7,062 nucleotides of DNA from contig CAYGZA010000331.1 of assembly GCA_964354135.1 (NCBI GenBank), positions 1 through 7,062 on the forward strand, read 5' to 3'. The notes beneath the pieces were generated by a model. It was not told where the DNA came from, did not search any database, and was given only the letters and a program-made list of their open reading frames with translations. Below are positions 1-4,576 of this stretch, piece by piece. Positions within the stretch are counted from its first letter, which is position 1. The number at the start of each line of letters is the position of its first letter. Position numbers and translations under genes: made by a program. The stretch comes from CAYGZA01 sp964354135. Its GTDB lineage: Bacteria; Planctomycetota; Planctomycetia; Pirellulales; Thermoguttaceae.

Positions 1-18
1 TCGGCGACGCGTTCGGGG

Positions 19-114
19 CTAGGCCGCCCGCTTGAGCCTCACGACCGGCAGATGCCGGCGACCACACGGGAACTCGATTTCGAGTTCCAGCACTACGCCG
101 GGCTTGCCCTTCAC
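19..114 (-). pseudogene. Possible C-terminal gene remnant (unknown family)
   Basis: Read leftwards from a GTG at 114-112 to a TAG at 21-19, this frame gives about 31 residues of ordinary composition (VKGKPGVVLELEIEF, then a basic tail ending LKRAA). Most third codon positions are G or C. The frame stays open upstream without an ATG until an in-frame TGA near 200. No ribosome binding site or domain is visible. It may be the tail of a decayed gene, or chance. The inverted repeat at 69-88 lies inside it and corresponds to the alternating L-E-L-E-I-E-F codons, so the palindrome may be a by-product of coding sequence. Confidence 0.2.
69..88. repeat. Perfect 9-bp inverted repeat, 2-bp centre
   Basis: The left arm GGAACTCGA (69-77) and right arm TCGAGTTCC (80-88) are exact reverse complements separated by TT. 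The symmetry is that of a dimeric repressor operator or a short cruciform. There is no T-run after it, so it is not a classical terminator. It is more than 500 bp from the next gene start, so an operator role for the propeller gene is not supported. No function is assigned. Confidence 0.5.
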
Positions 115-531
115 CAGGGCCGAGGGCCTCGCACACGGCGAGCCTCGCGGCCACTGATCGCGTGGTTCAAATCGCGGCTTGCGGTTGGCTCACTTGGGCC
201 AGGCCGATCACGTGGAGCACGGCCGACTTGGTGGTTGTCGGCCAGCCTTTGGGTAGAGGAACGGGTGGGCTGGGACGTCGGTTCGGCATGGAGTGTGTTC
301 CCGGAACAACCGTAGCAGGCCATGACCCAGGATAATCTGCCTCTCAGGCGGCGAGAGTAGGGAAGACGGCCACTCTCGGTATTCGGGTCGGCTATTGCTG
401 CCACCCGTTGGGGTTGTGAAGAATCAGTGGACTGGCACAGCACCTCCCGCTGACCCCCGTCAACTCCCCGCAGTCACGGCCGCCACGCCGCCAAAGATTG
501 TACAGGCTTGCCGAAAGGACACAAAAGGGTT

Positions 532-561
532 TTGACCGGCGAGGCCTCTGTCAGGTATCGT
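532..561 (+). promoter_or_regulatory. Putative sigma70-type promoter of the propeller gene
   Basis: TTGACC at 532-537 matches the -35 consensus at five of six positions. TATCGT at 556-561 matches the -10 consensus at four of six. They are separated by 18 bp. Transcription would begin around 568, giving a leader of about 30 nt that contains the ribosome binding site at 587-592. This placement also argues against translation starting upstream at 498. Assigned by eye only. Confidence 0.4.
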
Positions 562-586
562 GTTTCTATTCACTTCACCGACCAAC

Positions 587-592
587 AGGGAG
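587..592 (+). promoter_or_regulatory. Ribosome binding site fixing the start at 600
   Basis: AGGGAG lies 7 nt upstream of the ATG at 600, an ideal Shine-Dalgarno distance. The same frame is open back to a TTG at 498, but that start has no such site and would put 34 polar residues in front of the signal peptide. The site therefore decides the start codon. Confidence 0.7.
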
Positions 593-599
593 CGTTCGC

Positions 600-1847
600 A
601 TGGCGATCATCTTCAAGCCGACTTCACTCCACCTCGTGCTCCTCGCACTCTTCCTCTGCTGCGACAGTCCGCCCCCTACGCGCGCCGCCGAAGCTGTCGT
701 TCAGCGGCAGTTGTTGTTCACGTCTCAGGGGAAGACGGGGATGATCAATTCAGATGGGAGCGGGTTGAGGTATTTTGACTTCGATGTTCCGAATCAGGTG
801 ACCTGGCAGCCTGGGCCGTTGTTTTCGGATGGGAAGCGGATTGTGTTTCTGAGCATGGAGCCGCGCCGCGATGGGCCTGGGAAGCCGTTCGAGGAATACT
901 ACACGCAGACTCCGACGCATATCTGGGCACACGATCTCGTGAGCGGTTCACTCGACGAACTCTGCACGAAAGATCGGATCGCCCCGTTTGAAACTCCGGC
1001 GCTGCTCATCGGTGACGATCGTCTTCTCATTCAGGTGGTGAAGAACAAGGTGGGGCAGATCGTCAGCATGAAGCTGGATGGGACTGACGTGCGGGGTTTT
1101 ACGAAGCCCGGGGAGGGATTGCCGTATGGGCTGAGCCTGCGTCATGACGGGAAGCGGGTGGCGTTTCATCTGGCGAGCCCACAGGGGTATCAGGTCTGGA
1201 CGAGCGATCTCGACGGCGAGAACCGCGTGAAGATCAAAGGAGAGCAGGGGCACATCTTTTTCGGGACGAGTTGGTCGCCGGATGGTCAATGGATTCTGTA
1301 TGTCGATTGTATTCCCGGATCGGATCCGGGACACGACTGGTGCGACGTGTGCATCGGCAAAGCGGATGGTTCGGAGCATCGGAAGCTGACAGACGGGATG
1401 GCGATGTGGTTTGCGGCGACGTATGGGCCGCCGAATGCGAGGGGAAGCGGGTCGAATCTGCCGGCGTGGACGGCGGACGGGAGAATTCTGTTTCCGCGGC
1501 GGATTCCAGACTCGAAAGTGCCGTGGGAATACCGGGTGGGAGAACTGGATCTGGATCATTTCAACCGGGACTACAAGCCTCAGGCTTCACGCGGCGGCGT
1601 AAGTATTTGTCGACTCGATCCGGAGACGAGGAAGATCACGGAACTGACTCCGGCACGTCCGGCAACGTGGGATTTTCGGGCGAGTGCATCATCGGATGGG
1701 AAAGAGGTGGTTTTCTGCCGCGCGGAGACGGGAGGAAGCCCTGCGATCTGGGTCATGGACGCCGACGGGAAGAATCCGCGTCAGATTACAAAAGGGATCT
1801 CCGACAAGGGGGGCGATCATCCGCGATGGCTACCGGTGAAGAAGTGA
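600..1847 (+). CDS. Exported TolB/PD40-type beta-propeller protein
   Basis: The 415-residue product starts with a Sec-type signal peptide: K6, a hydrophobic core at about 10-21, and a likely signal peptidase I site after A-E-A near residue 32. It should act in the periplasm or outside the cell. The rest is a run of WD40-like PD40 repeats with the usual [S/T/x]-D-G-[K/R/Q]-x-[I/V]-x-[F/Y] cores: FSDGKRIVF at 75-83, RHDGKRVAF at 181-189, SPDGQWILY at 226-234, TADGRILF at 291-298 and SSDGKEVVF at 365-372. Aspartate-rich inter-strand turns (DLDGEN, DADGKN) also resemble TolB. This predicts a six- or seven-bladed propeller. Such folds mainly serve as protein-binding scaffolds; no enzyme motif is visible and no Pal or Tol partner is adjacent, so this is not called TolB itself. 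Odd features are a cysteine cluster in one blade (C237, C248, C251) and strongly GGG-biased glycine codons. It appears to be a single-gene unit. Confidence 0.85.
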   Translation: MAIIFKPTSLHLVLLALFLCCDSPPPTRAAEAVVQRQLLFTSQGKTGMINSDGSGLRYFDFDVPNQVTWQPGPLFSDGKRIVFLSMEPRRDGPGKPFEEYYTQTPTHIWAHDLVSGSLDELCTKDRIAPFETPALLIGDDRLLIQVVKNKVGQIVSMKLDGTDVRGFTKPGEGLPYGLSLRHDGKRVAFHLASPQGYQVWTSDLDGENRVKIKGEQGHIFFGTSWSPDGQWILYVDCIPGSDPGHDWCDVCIGKADGSEHRKLTDGMAMWFAATYGPPNARGSGSNLPAWTADGRILFPRRIPDSKVPWEYRVGELDLDHFNRDYKPQASRGGVSICRLDPETRKITELTPARPATWDFRASASSDGKEVVFCRAETGGSPAIWVMDADGKNPRQITKGISDKGGDHPRWLPVKK

Positions 1848-2431
1848 AGACAACGAGTCATCCAAGAAGGCAGGCGATGATGAGGCGTGGGGCAGGGTAC
1901 TCGCTGGCCTACACCGGTGTGTGGAACGACATTTGAGCGTAATCGGAGGCGGCGAGATCGGGCGTCGGGATTCAGAGCGTTGTCCCTCGTCATGGTCTAA
2001 GGACCTTGGACAACCGACGCGACGGAGCCGGAAACCCCACGCGACGGCGGGAGAATCAAGGGGAAAGCGAGCTGTCGGGCATGTGGCAGCCCGCCCTAAG
2101 CCGCCTTGCGTTCGTAGTGTTTGAGTTGCCGCCGATGTCTTTCGTGGCCAAACGCGGCCATTCGCGGCAATACCCGTGGCCGCTCCCAGGGAATCTGAAT
2201 CAAGGAGCAGTGAACACCCCGCCCCCCTGGACAAGAGAGATGCAAGATTCGCCGCTACGGGACGAGGTGTGTAAGACTCAGGATATCGTCAATGGAGGAG
2301 GAGAACAATCGGCAGGCCTGGGAGCGTGGGCAAAGGTGACCGCATGCGCCGGGTTTCGAAACCCTGTCCCTCGGAACCGCTGGGCAGAAGGCGGTCTGTG
2401 GCGACAGGGTGGGAGGATCGTTGTTGTGATC
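1848..2431. other. Spacer downstream of the propeller gene, no gene seen
   Basis: Both strands contain only open frames of unnatural composition (Arg/Pro/Ser-rich, no domain). No clear hairpin plus T-run follows the stop at 1847, so no intrinsic terminator is called. The stretch holds a 9-bp direct repeat ACGCGACGG (2017-2025 and 2039-2047) and a foldable segment noted separately. It also holds a 14-bp perfect palindrome GGGTTTCGAAACCC at 2351-2364. Confidence 0.55.
2014..2114 (+). other. Foldable non-coding segment, possible structured RNA
   Basis: GCTGTC (2071-2076) can pair with GGCAGC (2085-2090) across an 8-nt loop, with one G-U pair. Directly outside it GGCGG (2046-2050) can pair with CCGCC (2091-2095), leaving an A/G-rich 20-nt bulge on the 5' side (2051-2070). 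A second CCGCC at 2101-2105 is an alternative partner. Farther out, CGACGC near 2015-2020 can partly pair with GCGTTCG near 2108-2114. The nested layout is compatible with a small structured RNA, but GC-rich DNA folds easily by chance and no known RNA family is recognised. Confidence 0.18.
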
Positions 2432-2734
2432 TCATGAGGGGTCCCGCCAACGACGTCCTCCGTCTACACCAGCCCGTGCAAAGGGATGGACAAGCCCCGA
2501 TCGGACCGTTGCCCCATTCCCTCCGGATGGCGGGCCCGGCAGGGCGTTGATCGCTGCTGTCTGGTCGTGCAGCTCGACATACATGTCCACACCCACGAAC
2601 CGCCCCGGAGGCAGGTCGAAGAGCGGATTGTGATTCACCGTGATGCCGAGGCCAAGCCACGTCGTTCGGTCGACGATCGCGACAAGCAGGGGGTACGAGG
2701 GCACGAGGAGCGGGTGAGGAGGTGGACGACCCAT
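2432..2734 (-). CDS. Possible small hypothetical protein or gene remnant
   Basis: Not recognised. From an ATG at 2734 the frame runs 100 codons to a TGA. Residues about 13-68 (from PSYPLLVAIVDRTTW through GRFVGVDMYVELHDQ) have balanced composition, alternating hydrophobic strands and mostly G/C third positions, unlike the Arg/Pro-rich noise in the competing frames. The last third (GGNGATVRSG onwards) looks less natural. No ribosome binding site precedes the ATG and a TAG sits directly before it, so either the start is wrong or this is a fragment of a decayed gene. A perfect TTGACA lies on the same strand at 2755-2750, but no -10 element is found at the right distance. No homologue or function is proposed. 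Confidence 0.3.
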   Translation of the reverse strand: MGRPPPHPLLVPSYPLLVAIVDRTTWLGLGITVNHNPLFDLPPGRFVGVDMYVELHDQTAAINALPGPPSGGNGATVRSGLVHPFARAGVDGGRRWRDPS

Positions 2735-2952
2735 CTATGGGAACGGTTCTGTCAAGCGGGCGGTTTGTGTTTTTCTCTTTCTGGCGGCGAGTACCGGGGG
2801 CGTGCGGGCTGTCCACGAGTTTCTCGCGGCGAGTGGCTCAACCATCTATTCGGGATCGTCGGAAACACCGACGTCGCCATGAAAACGCAGTGCAAAGCAG
2901 CGCCGCCATTCAGCCTAGCGCGGCCCGACCTCCGTTCTCATAGTTTCAGCCT
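2735..2952. other. Spacer, nothing assignable
   Basis: There is no gene here. The segment holds a pyrimidine-rich tract on the + strand (2767-2781), without a preceding strong hairpin, and a third copy of GGCGGCGAG (2783-2791). It lies downstream of the GH5 gene, but no intrinsic terminator for that gene is seen. Confidence 0.5.
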
Positions 2953-2987
2953 ACGTTCTGCCCTCTGCCAGCCGCCCTCTGCCCTCT
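2953..2987. repeat. Degenerate heptanucleotide tandem repeat (GCCCTCT units)
   Basis: Units in strict 7-bp phase are GCCCTCT at 2960-2966, a diverged GCCAGCC at 2967-2973, then GCCCTCT at 2974-2980 and 2981-2987. A further diverged unit ending in TTCT lies at 2953-2959. The last exact unit overlaps two bases of the GH5 stop codon (2988-2986), so the array abuts the 3' end of that gene. Short heptamer arrays of this type are known from intergenic DNA of other bacteria, for example the STRR repeats of cyanobacteria. No function is claimed. Confidence 0.65.
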
Positions 2988-4044
2988 ACTGCTTGGGCGG
3001 GATCAGGGCGTCGCGGATCGGCTCGATCCACCGCTTGTTGGGGATGTCGTAGACGATGAAGTCCGAGTCGAACTGCCAGTAGGCCCAGCTCCAGCCCAGC
3101 TTCTCCGCCTGCCGCGTCACGAAGCTGATGTAGCGGACCCGCGAATCCATGTCGGCCTTGTCGTAAGCCCCGAACTCGCCGAGGAAGACCGGGTGGTTGT
3201 GCTTCTTGGCCCACGCTTGGGCCTTCTCGAAGTCGCGCTCGATCGCCTCGCGCTCCTTCGGCGTGCCGTTCCACGGGATGCCGACCTTGTCCCGCTGGCC
3301 CGTCCACGATGCGCCCTGGTGCGTGAACTCCATGGGGCTGTAGTAGTGGACGGTGAGGATCAGGTTTCGGTCGTCCTCGGGAAGATCGAGCTTTGCCAGA
3401 GCATGGATATTGTTCCATTGGCCTGGTCCGATGACGACGATCCGCGTCGGATTCGAGCGGCGGATAACGGCCAGCGCCTCGCGCAGGAGCTTGTTCCACA
3501 GTTCCGGCGTCAGTCTGCCGTTTGGCTCGTTGAGGATCTCAAAGAGGACTTCGCTCGGGGCGTTCTTGTAGTGCTCGGCGATCTGCTGCCACATCGCCAG
3601 AAACCGGTCCCGGTTGCGCTCCGGATCCCGGCCCATCGCCGTAAACTCGTGGAAATCGAGGATCACCAAGAGCTTGTTGGCCAGCGCTTGCTCGACCGCC
3701 CAGTCGAGCGTCTCGAACCAGGCCTGGCCGATCGTGCCCTTGGCGTCGGCTTTCGCGTACTGGAAGGGGTGCAGGTTGATGCGGACGCTGGAGAAGCCGG
3801 CCTCGCGGATGAGCTTGAAATGCTCGTTCTGGAATCGGGCCCTCGCCTTCGAGCGCCAAATGGAGTCGTAGCCGAGGATGTTCACGCCGCGGCCCAGGCG
3901 CTCGTTCTGCTGGAGGGCGTCCGGACCCCGCGGAGGCGACTTCTCCGCCGCCGGCAGGGCCAGCCCGCGGAGGCAGAGAACCAGAGCGATCGCAGCAAGA
4001 GTCACCCAGCGGGGCAACCGGCGGAGCGGACTGAAGCGGGTCAT
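2986..4044 (-). CDS. Exported GH5 glycoside hydrolase (cellulase-type)
   Basis: The 352-residue product is a (beta/alpha)8 retaining glycosidase of family GH5, which hydrolyses beta-1,4-linked glucans or mannans. The full GH5 active-site set is visible: R88 (SVRIN), H132 (DFHEF), N172 and the acid/base E173 (LNEP), H233 and Y235 (TVHYYS), the nucleophile E290 (FLGEFGAY), and W323 (AYWQF). The start at 4044 is preceded by GAGGAG at 7-nt spacing. An upstream in-frame ATG at 4080 is less likely. The N-terminus is a signal peptide: R8, R9 and R12, a hydrophobic core at about 13-30, and cleavage near A-A-E at 32-34. The mature enzyme is a single catalytic domain without a carbohydrate-binding module, dockerin or anchor. 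Endoglucanase is the likeliest activity; mannanase or another GH5 specificity cannot be excluded from sequence alone. It is a single-gene unit, divergent from the helicase. Confidence 0.93.
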   Translation of the reverse strand: MTRFSPLRRLPRWVTLAAIALVLCLRGLALPAAEKSPPRGPDALQQNERLGRGVNILGYDSIWRSKARARFQNEHFKLIREAGFSSVRINLHPFQYAKADAKGTIGQAWFETLDWAVEQALANKLLVILDFHEFTAMGRDPERNRDRFLAMWQQIAEHYKNAPSEVLFEILNEPNGRLTPELWNKLLREALAVIRRSNPTRIVVIGPGQWNNIHALAKLDLPEDDRNLILTVHYYSPMEFTHQGASWTGQRDKVGIPWNGTPKEREAIERDFEKAQAWAKKHNHPVFLGEFGAYDKADMDSRVRYISFVTRQAEKLGWSWAYWQFDSDFIVYDIPNKRWIEPIRDALIPPKQ

Positions 4045-4051
4045 GGGCGTT

Positions 4052-4057
4052 CTCCTC
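4052..4057 (-). promoter_or_regulatory. Ribosome binding site fixing the GH5 start at 4044
   Basis: On the minus strand GAGGAG is followed by 7 nt and then the ATG at 4044-4042. It lies inside the alternative longer frame beginning at 4080, which has no comparable site and would add 12 polar residues before the signal peptide. Confidence 0.75.
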
Positions 4058-4101
4058 GAATCGGGTGTCGTACGGTCCAAGCGTCAGAGATTGCAGACCC
4101 C

Positions 4102-4131
4102 ATTCTAGGCCGTGCGCACGACCCACCGCAA
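4102..4131 (-). promoter_or_regulatory. Putative promoter of the GH5 gene
   Basis: On the minus strand TTGCGG (4131-4126) and TAGAAT (4107-4102) are spaced by 18 bp. The -10 differs from TATAAT at one position; the -35 matches only TTG of the consensus. Transcription would start near 4095, leaving a leader of about 50 nt. A 10-bp palindrome CGTGCGCACG (4111-4120) lies between the two boxes, where a repressor could bind, though palindromes of this length are common by chance. Confidence 0.35.
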
Positions 4132-4566
4132 TCTCCTCTAAGGGCGGGGCTGGTCCATTTTGCGGCCTATACGTGCGTAAGCCGACCCGGACGGCATCCC
4201 CCCGGCCCCATGGTGTAAACGGCGGTTGAAGAGCGTGGCGCCGGGCGGTCGAGAAACGTAGCGCCCGATCTTCTACTCTATCTCCTGGCCGGGGTGATTT
4301 GCACCCTCAGCCAACTCCTCCCCCCTCCTCTCAATCCTCGACGTCCAAGCCGTCCACTCCCCGGCCCCGCCAACGTCGCTTGGCCTCCCTCAGGCTTTCC
4401 AGGGGCGACGATTCCCTTCTGTCCAGCGTGCCTGCGGTCCACGGTCTCCAGTGCCTGGTGGCCGCGGCGTGGCACTCCGGCGACCTCGGCGGCTCGGTGG
4501 CCACTCTCGGTCACTGGCCCCCGGCACCCTAGCGGCCCACAAGAGGGGGCGATATATTAGGGGGCC
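4132..4566. other. Spacer between divergent GH5 and helicase genes
   Basis: No gene is supported; frames here are Pro/Arg/Ser-rich. The stretch holds a C/T-rich tract on the + strand (4311-4340). Near 4499-4519 there is a weak inverted repeat with GGCCA/TGGCC arms. An AT-rich TATATT at 4553-4558 could be a -10 element for the helicase, but there is no matching -35 and it would leave a leader of only about 12 nt. No regulator gene or tRNA attachment site is visible. Confidence 0.5.
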
Positions 4567-4570
4567 GAGG
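4567..4570 (+). promoter_or_regulatory. Ribosome binding site of the helicase gene
   Basis: GAGG is followed by 6 nt and the ATG at 4577. It supports this start in a frame that remains open farther upstream, where composition is no longer protein-like. Confidence 0.55.
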
Positions 4571-4576
4571 CAACGC

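Larger units (their letters stand above)
1..531. other. Left-end spacer without a convincing gene
   Basis: No reading frame here has the codon pattern of a real gene. The available frames give Arg/Pro/Ser-rich products with no recognisable domain and no ribosome binding site. The only structured items are a short coding-like remnant on the minus strand (19-114) and the inverted repeat at 69-88. A tRNA-like GGTTCAAATC at 164-173 is not supported by pairing flanks. The region probably separates the propeller gene from a gene to the left of the window. Confidence 0.6.

Noticed and set aside
164..173. tRNA T-loop-like GGTTCAAATC
   Set aside because: The 5-bp flanks that should form the T-stem pair only at the two ends, and no acceptor, D or anticodon arm can be built around it.
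498..599. TTG start at 498 that would lengthen the propeller protein by 34 residues
   Set aside because: There is no ribosome binding site there, the extension would precede a clear signal peptide, and the start lies upstream of the likely promoter. The ATG at 600 has AGGGAG at ideal spacing.
948..1559. 203-codon minus-strand open frame inside the propeller gene
   Set aside because: Its product is rich in Arg, Pro and His with no domain. The plus-strand frame has a signal peptide and repeated PD40 motifs.
2351..2364. 14-bp perfect palindrome GGGTTTCGAAACCC as an operator or terminator
   Set aside because: A gapless 7-bp-arm palindrome is expected about once in two windows of this size by chance. 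No gene start is nearby and no T-run follows.
2750..2755. Perfect minus-strand -35 box TTGACA as a promoter for the small open frame at 2432-2734
   Set aside because: No -10-like hexamer lies 16-18 bp downstream, and the only A/T-rich stretch is about 10 bp away.
3193..4218. 341-codon open frame antisense to the GH5 gene
   Set aside because: It is a shadow of the GC-rich codon pattern of the GH5 gene, whose catalytic residues are all intact on the other strand. The antisense product has no domain and no ribosome binding site.
368..4511. 13-bp identity GGCCACTCTCGGT at 368-380 and 4499-4511 as a dispersed repeat or attachment pair
   Set aside because: The identity does not extend on either side, and one such match is near the chance expectation for 7 kb of GC-rich DNA.
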